This document shows, piece by piece, positions 16,735 through 24,871 of a stretch of 64,000 nucleotides of DNA. Source of the stretch: Gemmatimonadaceae bacterium (lineage in GTDB: Bacteria > Gemmatimonadota > Gemmatimonadetes > Gemmatimonadales > Gemmatimonadaceae). Each line of letters opens with the position of its first letter. The stretch's first letter is position 1. The notes below the pieces were generated by a model. That model was not told the DNA's origin. It saw nothing but the letters and a program-made list of their open reading frames with translations, and did not search any database. Both the position numbers and the translations under genes were made by a program. The stretch spans positions 1 to 64,000 of the forward strand of contig DASYSS010000040.1 in NCBI GenBank assembly GCA_036003045.1. Reading direction: 5' to 3'.

Positions 16735-18470
16735 TCGTTCACGAGTTTTCTCAACTTGTCGATGTTCTGAGCAGCTTCCGGGCTCGCAAGCGATCCAGAT
16801 GCGATTTGCTGCACAAGTTTATCATCGCGTCCGTAGAGATCGTTGCCGAAATAGAGGTCGCCGTCGCGCATGTAGGTCGTCAGGTACGTGATGTAGACGG
16901 GCAGCCTCGACGGAACGCGCACCGAGCGGTTGTTGTCGCCGTGTTCGTATTCCGTCACTCGGTCGAGCGGCCAGCCGAGCACCCAGCTCGCCAGATCCTC
17001 GGGTTTCTCGAGACGGATGCAGCCGTGGCTGAACGCGCGCACGTCCTTGTCGAAGAGCTGGCCTTCCGGCGTCCCGTGCAAATAGATGTTGAAGTCATTG
17101 GGGAAGAGGAATTTCACGAGGCCGAGAGAATTCTTGTCCCCCGGGCGCTGCCGAATGCGCGTCTCGCCGCCGTCCTTGTAGTACTCCATGTCGTTCCGCT
17201 CGAGGTAGCCGGGGTCGGCGGCGATCTTCGGCTCGATCTCGTTTTTCTGGATGTTCGGCGTGATCTGCCAGTATGGACGAAAGACCACCGTCTGCATCGT
17301 GTCCGCGAACACCGGCGTCTGCTTTCCCTCGTACTCCTCGCCGACGATGACCTTCATCTCGAGCACCTTCTGGCCGCTGTCGTACGCCTGTAGGCGGAAC
17401 GCCGGGACGTTCACGATGATGTAGCGCTGTCCCGGATCGCGCGGCAGCCACCGCAGCCGTTCGAGATTGGCCGCGATCTGAGCGAGTCGGTACTGCGCGG
17501 TCACGTTGAGCGACTGAACGGTCGAATCGCCGAGGATGCTGTCGACGACGATGCCGTGGTGCGCCTGAAAGTCGGCGACGGCGCCGGCGAGCGCGCGATC
17601 GTACACGGTCGCGGCGGCGCGCGTGGTCGAGTCGGAGCTGTCGGGTCCGAATCCTTCCGCCGCGAGACGGGCGCGGAGTGCGCCGAGCCTCGCCGCCGAG
17701 TCGTGCTCGCCTCGCTTCAAGAGCTTCCCGCTCGGCACCGTCGGCCAGCCGCCCTTCGTCACGATGCCGCGGAATCGATCCAGCGACTGCTGCAGCGCCG
17801 CGTAGTCGTCGTACTGCGGGCGCATGCGCGCGATGCCTTCGTCGAGCTTCGCCGTGCGCAGGCTTCGCGCAACCGCGCTGTCGACGCGCTCGGCGCGTCC
17901 GCTGCCGTCGATGTGCCAGTTCTGCGAAAGCTGCTTCGGGTCCGTCTGGCCGCCGAGCAAGTCTTCGGCGAGCGCGACGTACGTCGCCGTGAGCAGAACG
18001 TCCGCGTCGGCGAGCTGATCGGCCGTCGGTGTCTTCGCGTCTCGCACAGCGCCCATCGCCTGTACGAGCTCCGGAAGCGGATAAGCGTCGAGCCGCAGCG
18101 CGTCGTCGTTCGCGTTCACGATCGCGCGCAAAAGCGCGTTCGTGCGCGGCTTGTTCGGACCTTCGGCTTCCATCCACAACGGGGCGCCGTTGTACGAGTT
18201 GTACAGGCGTTGAACGTGGAGCCAGCGGTCAGCGGCGATTTCGGTCGGGCGCGTGCCGTGCAGCCGGCGCTGAATCGCTTGACGAATATCGTCCGCTGAG
18301 ACGCCCGCGATGCTGACGGTCTGCGCCGGCGACCAGCCTTTGCTGACCTCTCCTTGCTGGGAGGCGCCATCGCCGTCGCGTCCGCATGCTACTGCCACGG
18401 CGAGGACGGCGATCGTCGCTACGCTCGAGCTCGTCCACCGCGCCCGTCTCTTGATCTCATTGCAACTCAT
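16731..18470 (-). CDS. L,D-transpeptidase (YcbB/LdtD-like)
   Basis: A 579-residue exported enzyme. A signal with a lipobox-like end (AVAVAC, about residues 24-29) suggests a lipoprotein. A scaffold region and a peptidoglycan-binding domain (AVADFQAHHGIVVDSILGDSTVQSLN, about 325-350) precede the YkuD catalytic domain. LHG (His465) and SHGCIRL (His482, Cys484) form the catalytic site, with VFRPYWQITPNIQKNEI upstream as in YcbB. Such enzymes make 3-3 crosslinks between diaminopimelate residues and resist most penicillins. The ATG at 18470 starts the signal; the longer frame upstream is unrelated. It overlaps the deacetylase gene by four bases. A 7-bp hairpin at 18494-18516 lies in its leader, with no regulatory role assigned. 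Confidence 0.9.
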   Translation of the reverse strand: MSCNEIKRRARWTSSSVATIAVLAVAVACGRDGDGASQQGEVSKGWSPAQTVSIAGVSADDIRQAIQRRLHGTRPTEIAADRWLHVQRLYNSYNGAPLWMEAEGPNKPRTNALLRAIVNANDDALRLDAYPLPELVQAMGAVRDAKTPTADQLADADVLLTATYVALAEDLLGGQTDPKQLSQNWHIDGSGRAERVDSAVARSLRTAKLDEGIARMRPQYDDYAALQQSLDRFRGIVTKGGWPTVPSGKLLKRGEHDSAARLGALRARLAAEGFGPDSSDSTTRAAATVYDRALAGAVADFQAHHGIVVDSILGDSTVQSLNVTAQYRLAQIAANLERLRWLPRDPGQRYIIVNVPAFRLQAYDSGQKVLEMKVIVGEEYEGKQTPVFADTMQTVVFRPYWQITPNIQKNEIEPKIAADPGYLERNDMEYYKDGGETRIRQRPGDKNSLGLVKFLFPNDFNIYLHGTPEGQLFDKDVRAFSHGCIRLEKPEDLASWVLGWPLDRVTEYEHGDNNRSVRVPSRLPVYITYLTTYMRDGDLYFGNDLYGRDDKLVQQIASGSLASPEAAQNIDKLRKLVNE

Positions 18471-18596
18471 CACACACAGCCGTAAGGCGAAATGCGGGCC
18501 AGTGGATGAGGCCCGCTGGTAGCGGCCCCCAATCCATTTCGTGAATTGGCGGGTATGTTGGAAATAGGGACCCATTTCGTCGAAGGGGAGGATACG

Positions 18597-19037
18597 ATGC
18601 ACGTGCACGACTTGCTCGAGCGAAAGCCTGTCAACTTGATCACCGTCGGACCGGATGCGCATCTCGGCGCGGCGGTTCGGCTGCTCGTGACCCACCACAT
18701 CGGCGCGCTGCCGGTCGTGGACGCGAGCGGCACACTGGTGGGAATCGTCGACGAGCGGGACGTCGTGCGAGCCACGCACGAACGCTTCTACTCGTTCGAT
18801 CGTCTGCGCGTCCGCGACGTGATGCACACCGCGCCGACGTGCGACGAAGAGGACACGATCGAAGAGGCGATGCTGCGCATAACGCTCGAGCGGCAGCGCC
18901 ATCTGTTGGTCACCTCGGGGGGCACCGTGCGCGGCGTGATCTCGCTCGGCGACCTGGTGAAAGCCAGGCTCCAACAGGTCGAGACGGAAGCGGGCGTGCT
19001 ACGCGACTACGTCGCGGCACAGCGGGCGAGTCGTTGA
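18597..19037 (+). CDS. CBS-pair protein
   Basis: A 146-residue stand-alone CBS-domain pair. CBS1 (about 1-62) has VHDLLERKPVNLITVGPDAHLGAAVRLLVTHHIGALPVVDASGTLVGIVDERDVV. CBS2 (about 70-128) has VRDVMHTAPTCDEEDTIEEAMLRI and GVISLGDLVKARL. Such proteins sense adenylates and modulate partner enzymes. The ATG at 18597 is chosen over an in-frame start at 18546 because of the G-rich site AAGGGGAG (18583-18590) and because the domain begins directly after it. The gene is divergent from the L,D-transpeptidase. Partner unknown. Confidence 0.88.
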   Translation: MHVHDLLERKPVNLITVGPDAHLGAAVRLLVTHHIGALPVVDASGTLVGIVDERDVVRATHERFYSFDRLRVRDVMHTAPTCDEEDTIEEAMLRITLERQRHLLVTSGGTVRGVISLGDLVKARLQQVETEAGVLRDYVAAQRASR

Positions 19038-19083
19038 CCGCGACGAACGTCGCGCCGTGATCGCCCGGTCCTGACCGCGCGCG

Positions 19084-19105
19084 CGGCGGGATACTGCGCC
19101 CGCCG
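19084..19105. terminator. Hairpin between convergent genes
   Basis: CGGCGGG (19084-19090) pairs with CCCGCCG (19099-19105) across an 8-base loop, in the gap between the stops of the CBS gene and the exported protein at 19133. No T tract follows on either strand, so it is at most a weak or Rho-assisted terminator. Confidence 0.35.
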
Positions 19106-19132
19106 GCACGCGCGGCCGAATGGATCAGCTTC

Positions 19133-20011
19133 TCAGAAGCGAATGGAAACCTCGCCTCCCAAGCGAGGCGCCTGGTTTCCTGCGCCCAGGTCCAGCGTAG
19201 GAGCCAGTGCCACAATCGTGTTCCGAGTCGTGGTTTCACGCTCGAGTCGATTGTGGTTGTGCAGCGCGAGCCCCGACACGGCGAGCCCCGTGGCGCCGAT
19301 GGTCGTGGCCATCGTTCCAAAGCGGCGCGGGAAATCGGTGCTGTGCAGCAACGCGACGCCGGCCGCGAGGGTGACGCCGCTCGAGGCCAGCCCCCAGATC
19401 GTGGTCTTTTTGCTTTGCCCGTTCCGGTTCGCCGTCGCGTTGGCCAGTGTCGTGGACAGCGACGTGAACGAGCCGAGCGACGCCCCCAAGCCGACGGCGA
19501 ACGTTCCCGCCATCTGCGCCGGGCTCACCGACTGGGCGTACACGACCTGAATGCGCGCCGCTTCGGCGAGCGTCAATCCGTTGTCGTCGAGCCACGCGCG
19601 GAAAGCCGTGTCGCTCGCCAGCTCGGCGACTCGGACGTTGTTGTCGAGACGCACGACACGATCGACGATGTCTTGTCGCCCGGTGAAGGCGAGCAGATCA
19701 CCGACCGCGCACAGCGCTCCGGTCTCGCGATCCTTGAAGTACGGCACGAGCCGACCGGGGAAATCGTAGTTGTGCGGATACGCGCCGCGGTTGCGGTAGT
19801 CCGCCAACTCTTCGATCAGGCGCGCTCGCCGAGCGAGCCGTGCGTCGCCGGCGCCGGCGAGGTGATTCGTTCGCAGCTCGACGAGCACGCTGTCGAGGTG
19901 GCGCCGAACGTGGTCGCCCGCGGGGTCGTGCGACGTGCGGCCGGAACGAGCCGCCGTGACGACCGCAACGACCGGGAACACCGTGACCGCGATCCAACGA
20001 GACAGGCGCAT
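19133..20011 (-). CDS. Hypothetical exported protein
   Basis: A 292-residue protein with an N-terminal hydrophobic signal (about 5-21). The first half is acidic and helical, with YRNRGAYPHNYDFPGRLVPYFKDRETGALCAVGDLLAFTGRQDIVDRVVR; this resembles gemmatimonadal exported proteins of unknown role. The second half contains Gly/Ala-rich hydrophobic stretches (about 168-190 and 206-262) that could be membrane-spanning or beta segments. The ATG at 20011 is the start of the signal and is preceded by AGGATT. Not recognised as a named family. Only 170 bases separate it from the peptidase gene upstream, and these include the peptidase terminator. Confidence 0.65.
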   Translation of the reverse strand: MRLSRWIAVTVFPVVAVVTAARSGRTSHDPAGDHVRRHLDSVLVELRTNHLAGAGDARLARRARLIEELADYRNRGAYPHNYDFPGRLVPYFKDRETGALCAVGDLLAFTGRQDIVDRVVRLDNNVRVAELASDTAFRAWLDDNGLTLAEAARIQVVYAQSVSPAQMAGTFAVGLGASLGSFTSLSTTLANATANRNGQSKKTTIWGLASSGVTLAAGVALLHSTDFPRRFGTMATTIGATGLAVSGLALHNHNRLERETTTRNTIVALAPTLDLGAGNQAPRLGGEVSIRF

Positions 20012-20121
20012 GCAATCCTCTTGGTTGAGTGGTGTCCAACAACACTCAAGAGAACATTCACAGGTGGATTTTGGAAGGTCCGCGCTCGGCTCGCGGGCTG
20101 CGCGGCCGAGGCCGCTTGCCG

Positions 20122-20158
20122 AAAAAAACGCCGGGGCGCCTCGGCGGGCGCCCCGGCG
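20122..20158 (-). terminator. Rho-independent terminator of the S9 peptidase gene
   Basis: On the minus strand a perfect 12-bp GC-only stem (20158-20147 pairing with 20140-20129, 6-base loop) is followed by seven T (20128-20122). It lies 24 bases after the stop at 20182. This is a textbook intrinsic terminator and separates the peptidase gene from the exported hypothetical. Confidence 0.9.
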
Positions 20159-20181
20159 AAACGGCTTTCGGCGAAACGTCT

Positions 20182-23157
20182 CTATCGAATCGGGCTGCCT
20201 TTCTTCACCTGCGGCAGGCCGTCGGCCATCCACTGCGGCATCGGCTGGCCCATCAGGTAGTGATCGAAGAACTGCTTCATGCGAATCGCGAAGTCCTTTT
20301 GGTCGTCGCGATCGGTGAGGTTGTGCGGCTGGCCCGGGTAGGTCAGGAAGATGACCTGCTTTCCCGCGGTGCGCGCGGCGTTGAAGAACTGCAAACCCTC
20401 CACGTAGTCGACGGCACCGTCGTCGCCGCCCTGCAGAATCATGAACGGCGTCTTGATGTTCTTCACGTGGAAGATGGGCGACTGCTCCTCGAACATCTTC
20501 GTGTTCGTGTACGGATCGACGCCCTCGCCCATGCGCACCTGGCCGACCGTCGTGATGCCTTGCTGTACGGTGCCGGTGCTCTTGTACAGCTCACTATAGA
20601 AGCTGGTGAGGTTGGTCGGCGGCGCGCCGGTGACTACGGCGGCGAAGAGGTCCGTCTGGGTCACGATGAACGACGATTGGTATCCGCCCCAACTGTGGCC
20701 GTGGAGCCCGATGTGTTTCGGATCGGCGTAGCCGAGCTCGATCACCTTCTTCACACCGCTCGTCACGCAGTCCACCGCCGACGTGCCGGGTTTTCCAATC
20801 TCGTAGACGACGTCCGGTTGGAAGACCGCGTAGCCGCTGCTCGCGTAGATCGAGATCTGCGGGCTGTCGGCGTAGCCGGGCGTCGGGAAGTTGTGATGCG
20901 TGTTCGACATGATCTCGTAGAACTCGACGAGCATCGGATACTTCTTGCCCGGCTCGTAGCCGGCGGGCAGTGTGAGCGTACCCTGCAGCTGGTGGCCGAG
21001 GCGATCCTTGTAGTCGATCAGCACCTTCTTGCTCGCCCACGCGAATTCCGAGAGGAACGGATTCGCGTCGGTGACCTTCTTCGGCGACGCGAACGCGGTG
21101 TTCGTCATCCAATAGTCGGGGAACTCGTTGAAATCCTGCTCGGTGAACACGACGCGGTCGGCGTTGGACGCCTTGATCGCGCCGCCGACGTTCTTGTCCT
21201 CCCAGATGAGCGGCTTGGGAGCTTGCCCAGGCGTCACCTGCCAGTAGCCGAACTTCTTGGTGCGGTCGCCGTACGCGCTCAGCGTGACCGGTTGCGAGAG
21301 GTCGACGCCGTCGCTGTCGGCCGCGGCACCAGCGCCGCCCCGTCCACCGCCGCCGCCGCGGCCGCCGCCCGCTCCGAACCGCACGACGCGGAACTGAATC
21401 CCCTGCGCCTTGCCCACGCCCTGTGTGATGTTCGTCGCTTTGCTGCCGTCGAGCGGCGCGCTCCACACGTCGTACTTGTCGTACAGCAACACGGACTTGC
21501 CGTCCTTCGCCCAGCCGCCGAGCCCCCAGATCGGCTTCTCGTACGCATGATCGTCGTCCTCGTTCACGAACGACTTGTTCGCGACCTGCGAGGCATCGAG
21601 CGTCACCGACGAACCGTCGGCCAGGTTGAACGCGCGTAGCTGCTTGTTCTTGAGGTAGAGATACCACTTCGAGTCGGGCGAACTCCCATACTCGCGCGAC
21701 AGCGACTTGTCGATCAACGTCCGTGCGCCCGTGGCGACGTCCACCTTGTAGACGTCGGCGCGGCTGCCACCCCACGCGACCTCACCGCGGTACGCCGAGT
21801 CGTTGCGCGCGATGGCGACGTTGGAGTTCGCGGCCGGCGTGACGTTCCGCGTGTTGTCGTCGCCCAGCTTCACGAGCTTGTTGCTCGAGAGAAGCACGAC
21901 CGCCGGGAGCGTGGCCCGACGCAGTTGTTGAAGCTGGACGATCTGCACCGACTGCGGCGTCTGGTCCTTCCAGTGCCAGATGTCCACGTTCGCCTTGTTC
22001 GAATCGGCGGCGGCCACTTCGGCTTCCTGTTCCTTCACGCCGACGAAAACGCGCGACCCATCCTTGCTCCATCGCGGCGCGCTGAATTCGCTGAGGACCA
22101 TGCCCTTCGGGAACGACGCGTCCTTGGCCGGGTCGTAGGTGATCGCCTTCGACTCGGCCGTGGAGACGCCCTGCCAGGCGAGGAGAACGTTCTCCCTCTG
22201 TTTCATGCCGCGCGGCTTGTCTCCGCGCAGCACGGTGAGGTTGTTGCCGCTCGGGCTCCAGGTGAGCTGGTCGTAGTCGGCTTGCGCGGTGTTGAGCGCG
22301 CGCGATTCACCGCTGGCGGGGTCGAGGAGGTAGATGCCGTTGCCGAGTTTCTCGGGCACGTCGAGCGTGTACGCGAGGAGGCGGCCGGCGTCGTCGAACT
22401 CGAACTGGTTCACGTTGCCGATGTTTCGCACCACGCCCGACGTCATGTCGCGCACGATGAGGTCCGCGCCGATTGACACGAGCGCGGTGGCGCCCACCAG
22501 AACGGGAGCACGGTTGAGCTTGACCGCGAGCCAATGCGCATCGTTCGAGAATTTCCACGAGGCGGCGTTCGGGATCGCGATTTTTTCGCCGCTCGCGAGA
22601 TTCAACAGCTCGAGGTGCGCGACTGTGGGTCCTTCCGGCGCGCCGGCTGTTGACGCCTGCTGTCCGCCGCGTCCGCGGCCCGCGCCGCCGCCAGCTCGGC
22701 TGGCACGCACTTCGGGCGTGATCATGTAGGCCGCCCACCGCGAGTCGCTACTGAACGACGGAGCGCCGCCGCCTCCACCGCCGCCGCGACCGCCGGGGGC
22801 GCCGCCGGCCCGTCCACCACCTGCGGCGCTGCCCACGGACGCCGTGTAGTCCTTCGCGCCGTCGAGCTCCTTCACGTGGAGGATCGTCTGTCCTCCCTCG
22901 TTCGGCGAATAGGTGAACGTCATCCACTTGCCGTCGGGAGAGAGCGCGGGCGACGTGATTCGATTCCACTGCGCGAAATCCTCGAGCCGCAGGACCTTCG
23001 GCTCCGGTTTTTTGGCCGACGCTCGGCTCGTCGCGCCCGCCGTCGATTCATTCCCCGACTGGCTGTATGCGACGAAGAAGGGGGCGGTCGAGAGCACGAC
23101 CGCGAGTGAGGCGGCGCGAAGACTCGGAAGCGGCAAGGAGGGGACCGGGGCGCGCAT
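20182..23157 (-). CDS. Secreted S9 prolyl oligopeptidase-family peptidase with Gly/Arg-rich inserts
   Basis: A 991-residue exported serine peptidase. A signal peptide (about 10-32) is followed by a beta-propeller (about 50-700) and an alpha/beta-hydrolase domain (about 740-985). The catalytic triad is readable: Ser822 in GHSWGGY, Asp912 in LQGGDDG, His945 in PGQPHN. The propeller carries low-complexity insertions rich in Gly and Arg: near residues 110-135, near 150-170, and near 600-620. These are not part of the S9 fold and probably form flexible surface loops. The ATG at 23157 begins the signal; the frame upstream is non-coding in character. Likely role is periplasmic or extracellular degradation of oligopeptides. 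Substrate preference cannot be predicted. A terminator follows. Confidence 0.9.
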   Translation of the reverse strand: MRAPVPSLPLPSLRAASLAVVLSTAPFFVAYSQSGNESTAGATSRASAKKPEPKVLRLEDFAQWNRITSPALSPDGKWMTFTYSPNEGGQTILHVKELDGAKDYTASVGSAAGGGRAGGAPGGRGGGGGGGAPSFSSDSRWAAYMITPEVRASRAGGGAGRGRGGQQASTAGAPEGPTVAHLELLNLASGEKIAIPNAASWKFSNDAHWLAVKLNRAPVLVGATALVSIGADLIVRDMTSGVVRNIGNVNQFEFDDAGRLLAYTLDVPEKLGNGIYLLDPASGESRALNTAQADYDQLTWSPSGNNLTVLRGDKPRGMKQRENVLLAWQGVSTAESKAITYDPAKDASFPKGMVLSEFSAPRWSKDGSRVFVGVKEQEAEVAAADSNKANVDIWHWKDQTPQSVQIVQLQQLRRATLPAVVLLSSNKLVKLGDDNTRNVTPAANSNVAIARNDSAYRGEVAWGGSRADVYKVDVATGARTLIDKSLSREYGSSPDSKWYLYLKNKQLRAFNLADGSSVTLDASQVANKSFVNEDDDHAYEKPIWGLGGWAKDGKSVLLYDKYDVWSAPLDGSKATNITQGVGKAQGIQFRVVRFGAGGGRGGGGGRGGAGAAADSDGVDLSQPVTLSAYGDRTKKFGYWQVTPGQAPKPLIWEDKNVGGAIKASNADRVVFTEQDFNEFPDYWMTNTAFASPKKVTDANPFLSEFAWASKKVLIDYKDRLGHQLQGTLTLPAGYEPGKKYPMLVEFYEIMSNTHHNFPTPGYADSPQISIYASSGYAVFQPDVVYEIGKPGTSAVDCVTSGVKKVIELGYADPKHIGLHGHSWGGYQSSFIVTQTDLFAAVVTGAPPTNLTSFYSELYKSTGTVQQGITTVGQVRMGEGVDPYTNTKMFEEQSPIFHVKNIKTPFMILQGGDDGAVDYVEGLQFFNAARTAGKQVIFLTYPGQPHNLTDRDDQKDFAIRMKQFFDHYLMGQPMPQWMADGLPQVKKGSPIR

Positions 23158-23246
23158 GGATCGTTCTCCAGACGATGTGGACGGTGCCGACGAAGGTGGC
23201 ACCGATGCGTGGAGTTTGGCGAGCCCACGGAGGGCCGCCGACCAGA

Positions 23247-24023
23247 CTACGGGCGTGCGGCCGAACGCGCTGAGTCGAGCCGGACCTCGAAAAGCGTCGG
23301 CCAGAACTTGCCCGTCAGGAGCAGGTGCGTTCCATCCGGCGCGAGCGCGATGCCGTTCATGACCTCGGCCTTCGGCGACCGGTCGCGATAGAGGTCGGCG
23401 AAGTCGAGCAACTCTCGAACATTGCCCGTGTTCGGGTCGATTCGTAGGACCCAGTCGGTCTGATAGACGTTCGCCAACACGTCACCGCGATCGTACTCCA
23501 ACTCGTTCAGCTGCTTGAGCGGCTCGCCCCTGTACTTGACGTGAACGACCCGCTCGGTCTTGAACGTCTCCGGCGAGATGACCCGCAGCGAGTCCGACCC
23601 GTCGCTCATGATGAGCGACCTGCCGTCGGTCGTGAGCCCCCAGCCCTGACCCTCGTAGTGGAAGGAGTCGCCGGGAGCGAGTGTGGCTGGATCGTAGGTG
23701 TACGCGACACCCGATTCCCACGTGAGCTGGTAGAGGCGCCCATGAAGCAGCGCGAGTCCTTCGCCGAATCGGTTCGCGGCAAGCGGGCGCGACGCGAGCA
23801 CGCGACCGGTGCGCAAATCGACGCGGCGCACGTCCGAATGACCGTACAGGCCCGTGCTCTCGAACAGCACGCTGTCTGCCCAGAAAAGACCCTGCGTGTA
23901 CGCGGTCGGATCGTGCGGGAACGTGGCCGTGACGCTGAACGCGTTGTTTCCTCCGCGATTGCCCCTCTCACAGGAGATTGCCGTCATCAGCAACACGGCG
24001 GCGACGAGTGCTTTCATTCCCAT
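23247..24023 (-). CDS. Glutaminyl-peptide cyclotransferase (plant-type) lipoprotein
   Basis: A 258-residue lipoprotein: a signal ending in LMTAISC (Cys about residue 18) and a five-bladed propeller as in the plant-type glutaminyl cyclases (PF05096). Family words are FPHDPTAYTQGLFWADSVLFESTGLYGHSDVRRVDLRTG, EGLALLHGRLYQLTWESGVAYTYD, GWGLTTDGRSLIMSDGSDSL and VYQTDWVLRIDPNTG, then VMNGIALAPDGTHLLLTGKFWPTLFEVRL. It would convert N-terminal Gln of exported peptides or proteins to pyroglutamate. Two close ATGs (24023 and 24017) are possible starts. It is divergent from the CBS gene at 24181 and follows the same strand as the S9 peptidase, with an 89-base gap. Confidence 0.88.
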   Translation of the reverse strand: MGMKALVAAVLLMTAISCERGNRGGNNAFSVTATFPHDPTAYTQGLFWADSVLFESTGLYGHSDVRRVDLRTGRVLASRPLAANRFGEGLALLHGRLYQLTWESGVAYTYDPATLAPGDSFHYEGQGWGLTTDGRSLIMSDGSDSLRVISPETFKTERVVHVKYRGEPLKQLNELEYDRGDVLANVYQTDWVLRIDPNTGNVRELLDFADLYRDRSPKAEVMNGIALAPDGTHLLLTGKFWPTLFEVRLDSARSAARP

Positions 24024-24180
24024 TCGGACGAAGTTGATCAACGTGAATGCCGAGTCCGCCATTCGGCACAATGAATGCACCTTAGACCCTCGAATCAACG
24101 CGTTGCGTCACGCGGCACGCGCGGTGCGCTCGCCATAGCCACCGAGACCGTCGAAACCGAGCCGAGCATCAGGAGGGGTG

Positions 24181-24762
24181 ATGTTGCGACTGAGAGATAT
24201 CATGACCACGAATGTGGTGACCGTCAGCCCCGAGATGTCGATTCGCGAGGCGATGGAGCTCTTTGGCAAACAGCACGTGAGCGGCGCACCAGTGGTGAGC
24301 GGCGGCAAGTTGGCCGGCGTCGTCACCGGGGGCGACCTCATGACATTCGCCAGCGCATTGCCGGGCGTCCCGACCGAGCGTGAACTGGCGGACGCCTCGA
24401 ACGCGTACGACGAAGAGAATTCGGTCGAACGCGACGCGGAAGACGAGGCGGAGCCCGCGGCGGCGTACTTCGCCGAGCTGTGGGACGACGCCGGCGTCGA
24501 CGCCGCAGAACGTGCCGCGACGGTCGACACGCCGGAGTGGAATTTCCTCGAAGAACACGACGTGAGCGAGGTGATGACGCGCGCGCCGCTCGCCACGCTG
24601 CCGCCCGACGCCGAGGTGTCGACGGCCGCGGAGATGATGAAGAAGCGGAAGGTGCATCGCGTGCTGGTCACCGAGGGCGAGTCGCTGGTCGGAATCGTGA
24701 CGGCCATGGACATCACGAAAGCCGCCGCCGATCAGCGACTGGACGGTCACCCGAAGCGTTGA
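24181..24762 (+). CDS. CBS-pair protein with long acidic linker
   Basis: A 193-residue soluble protein with two CBS motifs. CBS1 (about 3-60) has LRDIMTTNVVTVSPEMSIREAMELFGKQHVSGAPVVSGGKLAGVVTGGDLM. CBS2 (about 127-188) has VSEVMTRAPLATLPPDAEVSTAAEMMKKRKVHRVLVTEGESLVGIVTAMDI. The two halves are separated by about 65 residues that are acidic and aromatic (EENSVERDAEDEAEP, FAELWDD), much longer than a usual CBS linker. The ATG at 24181 is preceded by a consensus AGGAGG (24171-24176); the in-frame GTG one codon upstream is not used. The stop codon overlaps the -35 box of the downstream fluoride promoter. Confidence 0.88.
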   Translation: MLRLRDIMTTNVVTVSPEMSIREAMELFGKQHVSGAPVVSGGKLAGVVTGGDLMTFASALPGVPTERELADASNAYDEENSVERDAEDEAEPAAAYFAELWDDAGVDAAERAATVDTPEWNFLEEHDVSEVMTRAPLATLPPDAEVSTAAEMMKKRKVHRVLVTEGESLVGIVTAMDITKAAADQRLDGHPKR

Positions 24763-24788
24763 CAAGCGCCGCGCGAATCGCCTAGCCT
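24759..24788 (+). promoter_or_regulatory. Sigma-70-type promoter of the crcB unit
   Basis: A perfect TTGACA (24759-24764), 18-base spacer, then TAGCCT (24783-24788). The predicted start, about 7 bases later, falls at the first base of the fluoride aptamer (24796). The TTGACA includes the TGA stop codon of the upstream CBS gene (24760-24762). Confidence 0.65.
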
Positions 24789-24792
24789 TCGC

Positions 24793-24865
24793 GGCGGCGA
24801 TGGAGCTCGCCCTTAACCGCCGCAGCTCGGCTGATAGCTCCTACTGACCCGTTGTCCGTAGGAGC
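24793..24865 (+). promoter_or_regulatory. Fluoride (crcB-motif) riboswitch, probably translational
   Basis: The aptamer matches the crcB-motif consensus. GGCGA (24796-24800) can pair with TCGCC (24807-24811) as the pseudoknot. GGAGCT (24802-24807) pairs with AGCTCC (24836-24841) as the long-range stem. The conserved GGCTGAT (24829-24835) and CTACT lie at the 3' end, and GCCG/CGGC (24819-24822 with 24828-24831) forms the side hairpin. The expression platform is visible: GCTCCTAC (24837-24844) is an exact reverse complement of GTAGGAGC (24858-24865), which contains the crcB ribosome-binding site. Fluoride binding should hold the 3' strand in the aptamer and free the site; without fluoride the site is paired. 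It lies directly before crcB. Confidence 0.93.
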
Positions 24866-24871
24866 CTCCTC

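Noticed and set aside
18546-18596. Upstream start for the CBS gene
   Set aside because: Adds 17 residues not seen in CBS proteins; the ATG at 18597 has a G-rich ribosome site.
24178-24180. GTG start of the CBS gene one codon before the ATG
   Set aside because: The ATG at 24181 with AGGAGG at 24171-24176 has better spacing.
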